Source of the DNA: Psychrobacter arenosus
GTDB lineage: Bacteria > Pseudomonadota > Gammaproteobacteria > Pseudomonadales > Moraxellaceae
Length of the DNA stretch: 64,000 nucleotides
Direction of reading: 5' to 3'
NCBI RefSeq assembly: GCF_904848165.1
Contig: NZ_LR884459.1
Span: forward strand, 1,178,001 to 1,242,000
Shown: in pieces, positions 41,280 through 52,309 of the stretch
Layout of the letters: every line of letters starts with the position of its first letter
How positions within the stretch are numbered: the first letter of the stretch is position 1
Notes under the pieces: generated by a model
What the model was told of the DNA's origin: nothing
Database searches by the model: none
Seen by the model: the letters and a program-made list of their open reading frames with translations, nothing else
Program-made: the position numbers and the translations under genes

Positions 41280-42431
41280 CTAGCGTCTCTGTAGTCTTAC
41301 TTGACTGGCGTGAGTCACTGCTAACGCCCCCTGAATCTCGTCATCCATATTGATCGCTAGATTAGGGGCACTGCCGGCTTGCTCGTTGTCTTTGTCTACT
41401 AACGTGGCGATAAAGTTGACCAAGTTATTGGCATATAAGTCTGAAGACTGCGCCGCTAATAACGCAGGAATATTGGCAGCACCAATAATACGCACGCCAT
41501 TACCCGTCATAATCGTCTCACCCGATACCGTCCCTTCAACGTTACCCCCAGTACTGGCGGCCATATCGAGCAGTATCGAACCGGCTTTCATCTTATCAAT
41601 GGTCGCTTGATGGATGAGGCACGGGGCATTACGGCCTGGAATTTGCGCGGTAGTAATGATGATGTCGGCATTAGAAACTGCTTTATCCACGACCGCAGCC
41701 TGATCTTTCATATATTGCTCAGAAGGCGTCCAAGCATAACCACCTGTGGCTTTAGCTTTAGACTTCTCTTCTTCACTCATCGGCACATCTAACCACTTAC
41801 CGCCGAGCGACTCGACTTGCTCACGGACTGAAGGACGTAAATCGCTAGCTTCGACGACCGCACCAAGACGCTTGGCCGTAGCAATGGCCTGCAAGCCTGC
41901 TACCCCTACTCCTAAAATCACCACTTTAGCGGGCTTAACGGTACCGGCTGAAGTCATAAACATTGGGAAAGGTCTAGCGTATTCGTTGGCGGCCATAAGG
42001 ACTGCTTTATAGCCTGCAAGGTTGGCTTGCGACGACAACACGTCCATGTTTTGCGCACGCGATAAGGTCCGCGGCAGCATTTCCATGGCATAGGCGGTGA
42101 CGCCCTGCTGAGCATAAGCATCAAGATTGGTATTGCGATATGGGTCTAACATGCCGATGACCATCTTGCCGGTGGTCAACTGACTGATTTGCTCAGGGCT
42201 TAAGTCGTGAACGACCGTAATAATATCCGCCTGTGTCAACACCTCTGCGTCGGTAGCGGCAATAGCAGCCCCTGCCGCTTCATAAGCGCTATCGGTATAG
42301 TAGGCTTCGCGTCCTGCACCTGACTCTACGATGACTTCAAAGCCAAGTTTACGCAGTTTTTTGACAGCGTCTGGGGTTAGGGCTACTCTTTTTTCGTGGG
42401 CTTCTGTAACGTTGATGACGCCGATTTTCAT
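41280..42431 (-). CDS. pntA1: NAD(P) transhydrogenase subunit alpha, NAD-binding part
   Basis: NAD(H)-binding domain I of the transhydrogenase, 383 residues, related to alanine dehydrogenase. MKIGVINVTEAHEKRVALTP starts the domain, VILGVGVAGLQAI is the nucleotide-binding loop, and DLRPSVREQVESLG and the mobile-loop region follow. It ends without the membrane domain, which is encoded by pntA2. A terminator-like hairpin sits about 35-70 nt upstream of the ATG and may be an attenuator. Confidence 0.94.
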   Translation of the reverse strand: MKIGVINVTEAHEKRVALTPDAVKKLRKLGFEVIVESGAGREAYYTDSAYEAAGAAIAATDAEVLTQADIITVVHDLSPEQISQLTTGKMVIGMLDPYRNTNLDAYAQQGVTAYAMEMLPRTLSRAQNMDVLSSQANLAGYKAVLMAANEYARPFPMFMTSAGTVKPAKVVILGVGVAGLQAIATAKRLGAVVEASDLRPSVREQVESLGGKWLDVPMSEEEKSKAKATGGYAWTPSEQYMKDQAAVVDKAVSNADIIITTAQIPGRNAPCLIHQATIDKMKAGSILLDMAASTGGNVEGTVSGETIMTGNGVRIIGAANIPALLAAQSSDLYANNLVNFIATLVDKDNEQAGSAPNLAINMDDEIQGALAVTHASQVRLQRR

Positions 42432-42463
42432 ACAGGCTCCTTGCGTACTTGACTTTTATACAT

Positions 42464-42502
42464 TAAAAAAACCTTTGGTCACAATAGGGCAAACTAAAGG
42501 TT
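42464..42502 (-). promoter_or_regulatory. Terminator-like hairpin in the pnt leader (possible attenuator)
   Basis: On the minus strand AACCTTT pairs with AAAGGTT and is followed at once by a T-rich run, 35-70 nt before pntA1. The loop is long (19 nt). It could attenuate the operon, or it could be a chance structure. Confidence 0.35.
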
Positions 42503-43068
42503 ATCAATTTAATAAATGGTTATGCTGATACCATCATTGTTATTTATTATAGTAACAGTGTTTTGAAATTATCATTGATAATAAATGACTGCTAAGTTAT
42601 AGAAACACTACAGTTGTACACACAGTAGTTACAAGTTGATGATATTGATAAATTTTTTACCTTATTTTTACGGTTAAAAACCCTTGATAAAACAGTAAAT
42701 TTCCACCGCAAATAGGGATTTTTTTAGCATGAATTATGCTGTTTTATTCTATATAGCGCTTTAAAATTCTAAAACCCACCTTGAGTTTTTCAAAGGTGCA
42801 GCCTGGTGTGTACTTGGTTATACTTGAGGTCTGCTTTACTTAAGAGCTACTTTAAAAGGTGGCTTGGCTGCTGACTATAATTAGCGAGCTATTAATCCTA
42901 TATGAAGCGCCCTATATGAAGCGCTATACAATTGATTGAATTGTGACTTTATTCTTATTTTAGTAATGGCTATGCGTTGCCCTAATAGAGACTGCGAACC
43001 CTAACCTTCAAAATTAAATTATTCCTATACCCTCTCCTATTCTCCTGATAACCAGACAAGGATCTCCT
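42503..43068. other. Intergenic region between pntA1 and yaaA (divergent promoters)
   Basis: AT-rich gap without an ORF. TATATGAAGCGC is directly repeated at about 42900-42925. It presumably contains the promoters of both flanking genes, but I cannot pick clear boxes. Confidence 0.5.
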
Positions 43069-43881
43069 ATGTATTTCGTCCTCTCGCCCGCCAAAAGTTT
43101 AAATGAAACCGATGCCGTTCCAGTAAACGTAGGCAACTACTATAGCCAACCTGAATTGATTGAGAATTCACAAAGCTTGATGCAGACCCTCAAGGCCAAA
43201 GAGCCTATCGACTTACAAGAGTTGATGAGCATCTCTGACGATTTGGCACAACTTAACGCTCAACGCAATCAAGACTGGTCTTGGAGTGAGGAGCAGCCCT
43301 TTACCGACAGCAATGCTAAGCCTGCGGGCTATCTGTTTGACGGGGATGTTTATACTGGTCTGGATATGTATGGTATGGATAAAGAAACAATCATTTACGT
43401 CAATGAGCATTTGGGTATTCTGTCTGGCTTATATGGGGTGTTAAAGCCGTTAGATTTGATTCAACCGTATCGTTTAGAGATGGGCACTAAACTCAAGAAT
43501 GAGCAAGGCGATAACCTATATGACTTCTGGGGCGAGCACATTACTAAAGTGATTAATGCGCGCATGTCGGATATTGCTAGTCAAGGTGGCGATAAAGTCC
43601 TAATCAACTTGGCGTCAAACGAGTACTTTAAGGCAGTAAAGAAAAAGGCATTAGAGGCGGATATCATCACACCTAGATTTGAAGATGAGAAGAACGGTAC
43701 CTATAAGGTCATTAGCTTTTATGCTAAAAAGGCGCGTGGCTTAATGGTGAAATATGCCGCCGATAATAAGCTAACCAAAGCTGAGCAGTTGAAGGATTTT
43801 GATTTGGCGGGGTATCGCTATAGTGCCGAGGCGTCAGATGATAAGACTTGGGTGTTTCGCCGTGCTGAGGCGGATCAGTAG
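43069..43881 (+). CDS. yaaA: YaaA family peroxide-stress protein (DUF328)
   Basis: DUF328 protein of 270 residues. YaaA in E. coli lowers intracellular iron under peroxide stress and binds DNA (family knowledge). The conserved start LSPAKSLNETD, the GYLFDGDVYTGLD segment, the LSGLYGVLKPLDLIQPYRLEMG region (split as LSGLYGVL and PLDLIQPYRLEMG) and LINLASNEYFKAV are all present. It is monocistronic and converges with groEL on a shared terminator. Confidence 0.93.
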   Translation: MYFVLSPAKSLNETDAVPVNVGNYYSQPELIENSQSLMQTLKAKEPIDLQELMSISDDLAQLNAQRNQDWSWSEEQPFTDSNAKPAGYLFDGDVYTGLDMYGMDKETIIYVNEHLGILSGLYGVLKPLDLIQPYRLEMGTKLKNEQGDNLYDFWGEHITKVINARMSDIASQGGDKVLINLASNEYFKAVKKKALEADIITPRFEDEKNGTYKVISFYAKKARGLMVKYAADNKLTKAEQLKDFDLAGYRYSAEASDDKTWVFRRAEADQ

Positions 43882-43927
43882 CATTACGCCCAACCAGTTA
43901 TTGGCTTAAATATATTTCCTCAAGCAT

Positions 43928-43966
43928 AAAAAAACCCCGATAAGCCAAAGCCTACCGGGGTTTTCT
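43928..43966. terminator. Bidirectional terminator between yaaA and groEL
   Basis: AAAACCCCG and CGGGGTTTT arms around an imperfect inner stem, with A runs left and T runs right. Confidence 0.8.
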
Positions 43967-44025
43967 ATTGCTAAATACTATACTTTAATAGCTATAGCAT
44001 TGGGCATTGAGGATAAAGGGGCTGA

Positions 44026-45684
<1,659 letters not shown>

Positions 45685-45771
45685 TTATTATGAATGATTC
45701 TGTCAAATTGACTTAAATAGGGGTATAAATTTTTATCAGGGTGACTGGCTACTGTTAAAGGCTGCCCAGTA

Positions 45772-46062
45772 TTAACCTTCTAAAACGCCCAATACGTCAG
45801 ACTCTTTCATGATAAGTAGCTCTTCACCGTCAACTTTGACCGTTTGACCTGCGTACTGACCGAAAAGAACTTTGTCGCCAACGTTGACGTCTAAAGCACG
45901 GACATCACCGTTTTCACGGATTTGGCCATTACCCACAGCTAGGACTTCGCCTTGTGATGGTTTTTCTTGCGCCGATCCTGGCAATAAGATACCACCGGCA
46001 GTTTTTTGCTCTTCTTCCAAGCGGCGGACGACAATACGGTCATGTAAAGGACGAATATTCAT
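45772..46062 (-). CDS. groES: Co-chaperonin GroES (10 kDa)
   Basis: Lid of the GroEL folding chamber, 96 residues. [19 protein letters not shown], the mobile loop [18 protein letters not shown] and [17 protein letters not shown] are standard. The start is the ATG at 46062 with GGAG about 9 nt upstream; the preceding TTG is less likely. A sigma-32-type promoter lies about 110 nt upstream. Confidence 0.97.
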   Translation of the reverse strand: MNIRPLHDRIVVRRLEEEQKTAGGILLPGSAQEKPSQGEVLAVGNGQIRENGDVRALDVNVGDKVLFGQYAGQTVKVDGEELLIMKESDVLGVLEG

Positions 46063-46170
46063 CAATATGACTCCAAGTTAAGTTTTAGTTAGATTAAGTG
46101 GCCTAACCAAAGTATGCGCTAATATTTTTAGAATAAAAGTAGCGGATATCTCAGCTTAGGCTTGCCATCA

Positions 46171-46200
46171 AAAATGGGGGCACTAGCGGTTCGGTTCAAG
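46171..46200 (-). promoter_or_regulatory. Sigma-32-like heat-shock promoter of groESL
   Basis: On the minus strand CTTGAAC (46194-46200) and CCCCCATTTT (46171-46180) match the heat-shock consensus -35 CTTGAA and -10 CCCCATNT with a 13-14 nt gap. No CIRCE inverted repeat is present. Confidence 0.8.
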
Positions 46201-46573
46201 GTCAATCACGTGAAATTTTATAAAATAGTGGCTAATTTTTCTCTTTGTGCTCGCTTTCACCAATTAAACACTATGTCAGGATTGGCTTTGCTGCTATCTG
46301 CCCTAGATTAAAAGGCTTCGCTGCAGTCCTGTATAGCCCTGATAAGGATGAAAATGTCGCTATATCTTGCCGTTATCATGCTTATTTTACGTTGCTCACA
46401 GGGCGTTACCCCGCGGTAAGGTCAGCAATAACCTCCTACAAGACACTAATATCTCAGCCCTTGAAAATGTAACAGAATATGACCATTAATAGGTTATCTA
46501 TTTATATAATGGCTTATATAACTGCTTATAAAACCCCACAATATTTTCACAATATTTTTTAGAAGGATGAACC
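46201..46573. other. Intergenic region between groES promoter and the DUF3108 gene
   Basis: A 373-nt gap. A 75-codon frame at 46245 has no ribosome-binding site and no familiar sequence, so I do not call it. The promoter of the DUF3108 gene must lie here; GAAGGA precedes its ATG. Confidence 0.5.
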
Positions 46574-47287
46574 ATGTCGACTATTTTTAAAAACACCTTA
46601 TTACGCAGTACGGCTGCTGCAGCTGTAATCGGAGCTATGACTATGACTGCCCCTACGCTAGCGAGTGCAAAAAATATCCAACCTAGTACAGCTGACTATA
46701 GCTTTACTATCGAAGATAAATATAAAGGCACAGCTACTCGTACGCTAACCAATTCGGGCAACGCTTGGAAATACAATATGAGCGCTCGCGTGGCTGGGGT
46801 CGCCTCAGCTTCACAAAGCAGCAGTTTTAGCTTATCGGGTACTAGTGTGATTCCTAGCGATGCTAATACCACCTATAAGGTCTTTGGTATTGGCCGCACC
46901 CATAAGCTCAGCTTTAACCCGAGCAAAAAACAGGTCGTGAGCAACTATAAAGGCAAATCGCAAACGCTTTCGATGCCGCAACAAGCCTTTGATGATTTAA
47001 GTTTAGAGATACAAATTCGTCAGGATTTATTGAATGGTAAATTCTCTGGCAATTACTATATGGCAAAGAAAGACAAAGTAGAAAAGACCCCGTTTAAAAA
47101 GTCAGGCTCGGCTAAGATTACCGTACCGGCTGGTACTTTTGATACTATCCGTGTTGACCGGGTGCATGATGACAATAGCCGCTCCACCAGCTTTTGGTTG
47201 GCGCCTAGCTTAGATTACTTACCGGTAAAAGTAAGCCAAGTTAACGATGGTAAAAAAATGGACTTGGAATTAACGAAAATTCGCTAA
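46574..47287 (+). CDS. Secreted DUF3108-domain protein
   Basis: A 237-residue exported protein of the DUF3108 family, function unknown. A cleavable signal peptide is clear: basic start, hydrophobic core STAAAAVIGAMTMTAP and the site ASAK (about residue 33). The mature part is beta-rich, with YSFTIEDKYKGTATRTL at the start and the PAGTFDTIRVDRVHDD motif near the C-terminus typical of DUF3108. GAAGGA lies before the ATG. It is monocistronic. Confidence 0.83.
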   Translation: MSTIFKNTLLRSTAAAAVIGAMTMTAPTLASAKNIQPSTADYSFTIEDKYKGTATRTLTNSGNAWKYNMSARVAGVASASQSSSFSLSGTSVIPSDANTTYKVFGIGRTHKLSFNPSKKQVVSNYKGKSQTLSMPQQAFDDLSLEIQIRQDLLNGKFSGNYYMAKKDKVEKTPFKKSGSAKITVPAGTFDTIRVDRVHDDNSRSTSFWLAPSLDYLPVKVSQVNDGKKMDLELTKIR

Positions 47288-47291
47288 TTCT

Positions 47292-47421
47292 AAATCCTCC
47301 CCAACTTTTAAATCCTCCCCAGCCCTGAGTCAGGAAATAGCAAAGCACTGCTTTGCCCTGATGCAAGACAAGAGCTATGCTCACGTAGCTAATAAAGGAG
47401 GGGAAAAAATAAAGGAGGGAG
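47292..47421 (-). repeat. Composite palindrome with a diverged bipartite hairpin element, copy F
   Basis: Nested arms AATCCTCCCC on the left (two copies) and AAAGGAGGG on the right (two copies). The core (47333-47390), read on the minus strand, is AGCTACG/CATAGCT, then CTTGTCTTGCATCAGG, then GCAAAGCAGTGCTTTGC. The plan matches copies A-E: hairpin, CTTGC linker, hairpin with a CAGTG-type loop. The stems are unrelated in sequence but well paired. Confidence 0.65.
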
Positions 47422-47442
47422 AATACCCTCTATTGTAAGACC

Positions 47443-47478
47443 AAAAAAAGCCCCGCTAATAGTTAGTGGGGCTTTTTT
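47443..47478. terminator. Bidirectional terminator
   Basis: Stem AGCCCC-CTAA/TTAG-GGGGCT with A and T runs on either side, between the DUF3108 and DUF2069 genes. Confidence 0.85.
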
Positions 47479-47517
47479 GATGGCGACTTAATAAGCAGGC
47501 ATTAAACAATACGCAAC

Positions 47518-47985
47518 TTATTCACCAGCCTTATTCATCGAAGGCAAACGCTTGGTCAAGATAAACAACCAAGTATTAATTAAAAATAACAGCACGAAAT
47601 CGATGCCATATATCCATAGGACGGATAAATCAACGGCATAAGCGCGCGCAAAAATGACTACTCCACTCGCGCCCAGATAGACTAACGTGAGCATGCTGCC
47701 AATGAGCAACACATAAGGCGACGTGCCCTTAAAGATGGCCGGAGTCATAATAAACGCAGGGATAAGCCATAACGCTTGCCAAGCAATACCACCGAGCATA
47801 TCAGGATGTTGCGGGCTCAATAAAGCAATAAGGATAGGCAGTGCTATTAGTCGATAGCCGAGCCAAGTTGCCCATACCGCTCGCAGTCTTTTTTGAATAG
47901 GGGCGATAGGTTTACTGACTTTACCCTGCCTTTTGGCATCTGCTTTCACCGGGTTGGTTGGCGGCGTAGTGCTCGCATCTTTCAT
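47518..47985 (-). CDS. DUF2069 membrane protein
   Basis: A 155-residue inner-membrane protein with four hydrophobic segments after a basic N-terminus of about 35 residues. GGIAWQALWLIPAFI fits DUF2069. The family is often found near wrbA and yihY in pseudomonads, as here. AGGAAG precedes the ATG. It lies 103 nt downstream of wrbA on the same strand. Function unknown. Confidence 0.78.
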   Translation of the reverse strand: MKDASTTPPTNPVKADAKRQGKVSKPIAPIQKRLRAVWATWLGYRLIALPILIALLSPQHPDMLGGIAWQALWLIPAFIMTPAIFKGTSPYVLLIGSMLTLVYLGASGVVIFARAYAVDLSVLWIYGIDFVLLFLINTWLFILTKRLPSMNKAGE

Positions 47986-48088
47986 GACGATAACTTCCTA
48001 ATGATTATTGCTAAGAGCGTATAGCCGACGTGCTGCTAAATAATTTTTACTGACTGCTACTGATTACTAAGGCTGTGCTAGCTGCTAG

Positions 48089-48721
<633 letters not shown>

Positions 48722-48979
48722 TCATCCTAGAATAAAAAGTTATATTTTTAGAGCACGGTTTAACTCAATGTAAGGGCGGCTTTACACGCTAAAAATGAGC
48801 GCCGATAGCCTGTAAATTATAAAGCCTGCTTTCGCTAGTAAACTACTGCGCCATTATGCCCGAGGGCGGGGCTTGCTTGCAAAGTCTAATCTAGATAATT
48901 GTAACTATATTGAAGGGGTACAGCGGATAGATATTTGCTAAACTACGCTCACTTTTTATTGAATTGAATATTTTGAGCC

Positions 48980-50503
48980 ATGAATAATTTACTCCAAAAA
49001 CTGCCTTTTTTTAACAAGCCTTGGTTTCAGTTTATTCGCTTTCTGTTAAGGCACTTCACTGAAGATGATTGCCAACAAAAAGCGGCCTCGTTGACTTACA
49101 CGACCATGTTGTCAATTGTTCCTATATTCACTGTGGTATTAATGATTTTATCGTCAGTACCTGCATTAGAGAGCGTACGGGCGCAAATCTATAGTGTTAT
49201 CTATAGCAACCTATTGCCGCAGTCTAGCGTACAAGTGAGTCAATACATTAATGACTTCGCTGAAAAGTCGACCAACTTGACTGTGGTCGGTATTATCGCG
49301 CTATTCTTCACCACCATTATGACCTTGACCACGATTGAAAAAGCTTTTAACCAAATCTGGCGGGTAGAAGATCGCTCAGGTGGTTTTAAAAGTATCTTAC
49401 GCTATTGGACTATCGTGACTTTAGGGCCTTTAGTTTTAGGTACGGCTTTTCTTGCCTCTAGTGCCGTACAAAGCTTAAGTTTTTTAAATCAGCAGATCGC
49501 CGGTTATGGGATTGATTGGTCATTTTGGGTGCAAGTGGTCTCTATCATCGTGACTATGGCCGGTTTTATTGGCATGTACTGGTTTATTCCTAAAGCCCGC
49601 GTACCGGTGAAGAATGCCGCTATTGCTGGTATCTTTGTCACCATCGTCTTCGAGCTGCTAAAGCACACGTTTGGCGTAGTGATGGCAAACTTCACCAGCT
49701 ATGAGGCCATCTATGGGGCTTTTGCCGCGCTTCCGATTTTCCTACTTTGGATTTATCTGTCGTGGAACCTTATCCTATTAGGGGTTGAAATCAGCTATAC
49801 CTTGACTATCTTTGAGACTAAAGAAGTGTATCCGCGCCATCCCTTGCTTAGTCTGCTTGATATGCTCAACGTGGTCTATAGCCACCATCAGCGTGGCGAG
49901 TCGGTCAGCGAACAACAACTGCGCGATGTGTTAGGCCGTAAAGAGCTGCCAAAATGGTATACCTATTTAAACTACCTACAAGATAGCGATTTAATCACTA
50001 CCACCGAAGAAAACAACTACGTCCTTAAGCGTGATTTAAATCAAATGAGCTTATGGGACTTTTACCGCACGCTCCCTTATCCATTACCGATTAAAGACGA
50101 ACTCGATGAGATGGATGAGAACGATATGCAGCCGTGGTTAGGGCTATTGGTTGAGCACTTCGTGAATACGGAAGCCTATGCTAAAGAGGAGCTCGATCTG
50201 TCTTTAGCTGCTATTTTCGCTCATAGCGAGCCGCGTAAAAAATCCAATACGAAAAACACTTTTGCCGGCCAAAAACATCCTAACGGTAAGTTAGATAAGA
50301 TGGTCGATGCAGAAGCTTTTGAGCGTGATGCAGACTTGGTTACTGACAATTATGACCGTGAAATCGTGATTCCTGATGGCGCAGAGGATAACCACTCAGC
50401 CCGTGGTAAAACCCAGACTGGCAACCGCAGTAGAGCTATAGCTGCACCTGCTGGTGGTAGTGGCAATATTATTACTGAGGCGGATAATCCTGAAAGGTCT
50501 TAG
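48980..50503 (+). CDS. YihY/UPF0761-family inner-membrane protein, long form
   Basis: Member of the YihY/BrkB family with six membrane helices in residues 1-285 (TYTTMLSIVPIFTVVLMIL, then FFTTIMTLTTIEKAFNQIW as signatures). The function is unsettled; the old name ribonuclease BN is an error. The protein is 507 residues, much longer than the 290-residue E. coli form. Residues 290-400 look like a winged-helix domain (LLSLLDMLNVVYSHHQRGE, QQLRDVLGRKELPKWYTYL), and the last 110 are charged and probably disordered. wrbA is divergent. Confidence 0.85.
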   Translation: MNNLLQKLPFFNKPWFQFIRFLLRHFTEDDCQQKAASLTYTTMLSIVPIFTVVLMILSSVPALESVRAQIYSVIYSNLLPQSSVQVSQYINDFAEKSTNLTVVGIIALFFTTIMTLTTIEKAFNQIWRVEDRSGGFKSILRYWTIVTLGPLVLGTAFLASSAVQSLSFLNQQIAGYGIDWSFWVQVVSIIVTMAGFIGMYWFIPKARVPVKNAAIAGIFVTIVFELLKHTFGVVMANFTSYEAIYGAFAALPIFLLWIYLSWNLILLGVEISYTLTIFETKEVYPRHPLLSLLDMLNVVYSHHQRGESVSEQQLRDVLGRKELPKWYTYLNYLQDSDLITTTEENNYVLKRDLNQMSLWDFYRTLPYPLPIKDELDEMDENDMQPWLGLLVEHFVNTEAYAKEELDLSLAAIFAHSEPRKKSNTKNTFAGQKHPNGKLDKMVDAEAFERDADLVTDNYDREIVIPDGAEDNHSARGKTQTGNRSRAIAAPAGGSGNIITEADNPERS

Positions 50504-50555
50504 CGCTTTATAACGCCTGGTGGATTATTTTCTACCTCTTGTATTGTGATGAATT

Positions 50556-50592
50556 GGGGCGGTCTATCTTAGTATAGGTCGCCCTTTTATTT
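50556..50592 (+). terminator. Terminator after the YihY-family gene
   Basis: Stem GGGCGGTCTAT/ATAGGTCGCCC with G-T pairs, then TTTTATTTT. Confidence 0.75.
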
Positions 50593-50858
50593 TCTCTCAA
50601 GATTCTTTCGCTGATAAACCAATCCTGGCTCTTAGCCCTAGTCCTTTGTTAATAAAACTTATTTATTGCTTTGGATTCATCTTCATGCGATACAGAAAGG
50701 TTTTTATGACGCTAATTTATAGATTATTGCTGATATTTTCGGGGTTTTTTTGCTAGTATCTTCCTAATCCATTCCTAATCTATATAAACTCCTTACTTTT
50801 AAACCAGTCTATAGTCACTGCGCTAACCCTTTATTATTGACCCACAGAGACCCTTTGT

Positions 50859-52136
50859 ATGTCCTCTACTGCCAGTCTATCCTTTTTAGAAGTCGGCGCT
50901 ATATTTCTGACCATTACCGCGTTACTTTCCTATATTAACCATCGTTTTATTGGGCTGCCGACGACTATCGGGGTGATGTCTATCTCTCTGGTGGTTTCTA
51001 TCATCGCAATATTTTTAGGTTTATTAGGCTTTGATCAGCTGATCGATTACGAAGTTGGTCTGCTTGCGCAACTCGACTTCACCGAAGTTTTGCTCGATGG
51101 CATGCTGTCTATGTTGCTATTTGCCGGCGCGCTGCACGTCAATATTGGCGATTTGCGCCGTTATAAACTGCCCATCGGTATTTTAGCCTGCCTAGGTACT
51201 ATCGTTTCTGCGGTATTAATTGCCGGTGCGGTTTACTTCGTCCTGCCGCTACTGGGATTTGAGCTGTCCTTTATTTGGTGTTTATTATTCGGTGCTTTGA
51301 TTTCTCCTACCGACCCTATTGCAGTGATGGGCATCTTAGCCTCTGCCGGCGCGCCAAAAAGCTTAGAGACGGTGATTGCAGGTGAGTCCTTATTTAACGA
51401 TGGTATCGGCGTGGTTATCTTTGTCATTCTGCTAGGTATCTTAGCAAGTGGCGATATTCCGACAGCGGGTTATATTGGCCACAGCTTATTGGTTGAGGCC
51501 GGTGGGGGTATTTTATTCGGACTTATTTTGGGGGCGATTTTGTACTACCTCCTTAAAAGCATCGACAGCTATCAAGAAGAGGTATTGCTAACTTTGGCCG
51601 GTGTATTAGGCGGTTATGCGCTCGCCAGCCATTATCATTTATCGGGACCACTCGCTATGGTCATGATGGGGTTAATGCTGGGCAACCAAGGCCGCGCTTA
51701 CGCTATGAGCGATGAAACCCGCCATTACGTAGACCTCTTCTGGGAATTAATCGATGAGATTTTAAACGCCATTTTGTTTGTATTAATTGGTTTAGAAGTG
51801 GTCATCATCGCTTTTTCAGGGAACTTGTTTATCGCGGCAGGCTTAGCGATTGTGATTGCTTTAGCAGCGCGCTTTATCGTGGTTGGCTTAACGACCAAGA
51901 CCTTTAGTCAACAGTTGGAACTGCCCAAAGGCGCATGGAAAGTCCTTACTTGGGGTGGCTTACGCGGGGGTATCTCAGTCGCTTTAGTGCTGCAATTACC
52001 GAGTGGGTCTGAGCGTGATGTTTTACTGACATTGACCTATGCTATCGTGATTTTCTCTATCTTGGTCCAAGGTCTGACTATTGGTAAAGTGGCTAAATTA
52101 GTAGGCCCTAGCCACTCTAAGACCTTGTCTAATTAA
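50859..52136 (+). CDS. CPA1-family Na+(K+)/H+ antiporter
   Basis: Cation/proton antiporter of 425 residues with about 12 membrane helices. The ion-binding Asp motif is PTDPIAVMGILASAG, and ESLFNDGIGVVIF supplies the conserved Asn-Asp pair (about residues 170-185). WGGLRGGISVALVLQ near the C-terminus is also typical. It resembles NhaP/YjcE-type exchangers and lacks a long cytoplasmic tail. It is monocistronic and shares a terminator with the convergent DUF2127 gene. Ion preference cannot be told from sequence. Confidence 0.88.
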   Translation: MSSTASLSFLEVGAIFLTITALLSYINHRFIGLPTTIGVMSISLVVSIIAIFLGLLGFDQLIDYEVGLLAQLDFTEVLLDGMLSMLLFAGALHVNIGDLRRYKLPIGILACLGTIVSAVLIAGAVYFVLPLLGFELSFIWCLLFGALISPTDPIAVMGILASAGAPKSLETVIAGESLFNDGIGVVIFVILLGILASGDIPTAGYIGHSLLVEAGGGILFGLILGAILYYLLKSIDSYQEEVLLTLAGVLGGYALASHYHLSGPLAMVMMGLMLGNQGRAYAMSDETRHYVDLFWELIDEILNAILFVLIGLEVVIIAFSGNLFIAAGLAIVIALAARFIVVGLTTKTFSQQLELPKGAWKVLTWGGLRGGISVALVLQLPSGSERDVLLTLTYAIVIFSILVQGLTIGKVAKLVGPSHSKTLSN

Positions 52137-52211
52137 ATGAGATTGGTTTTTACATGCAGCATTTCATAATCTGGGCCTACTAAAAGCATTATTAGAATAA
52201 TTATTTCCCAT

Positions 52212-52249
52212 AAAAAAGCGCCGTCCTGATTAGGGTGGCGCTTTTTTAT
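52212..52249. terminator. Bidirectional terminator
   Basis: Stem AAGCGCC-CC/GG-GGCGCTT between A and T runs, shared by the antiporter gene and the DUF2127 gene. Confidence 0.85.
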
Positions 52250-52267
52250 CTTGGCTTGCTTTATAAC

Positions 52268-52289
52268 CGTGGGTGTTACCCACGCTACG
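52268..52289. repeat. GTGGGT/ACCCAC hairpin repeat with GCTACG tail
   Basis: CGTGGGTGTTACCCACG followed by CTACG. A close copy is at 25271-25293, 27 kb away. Confidence 0.65.
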
Positions 52290-52309
52290 TCAAAACCATT
52301 ATGGTAAAG

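Noticed and set aside
46062..46200. CIRCE/HrcA control of groESL
   Set aside because: No TTAGCACTC-type inverted repeat is present; a sigma-32-like promoter is seen instead.
46245..46472. A 75-codon frame between groES and the DUF3108 gene
   Set aside because: No ribosome-binding site and no recognisable sequence; it lies next to the heat-shock promoter in non-coding DNA.
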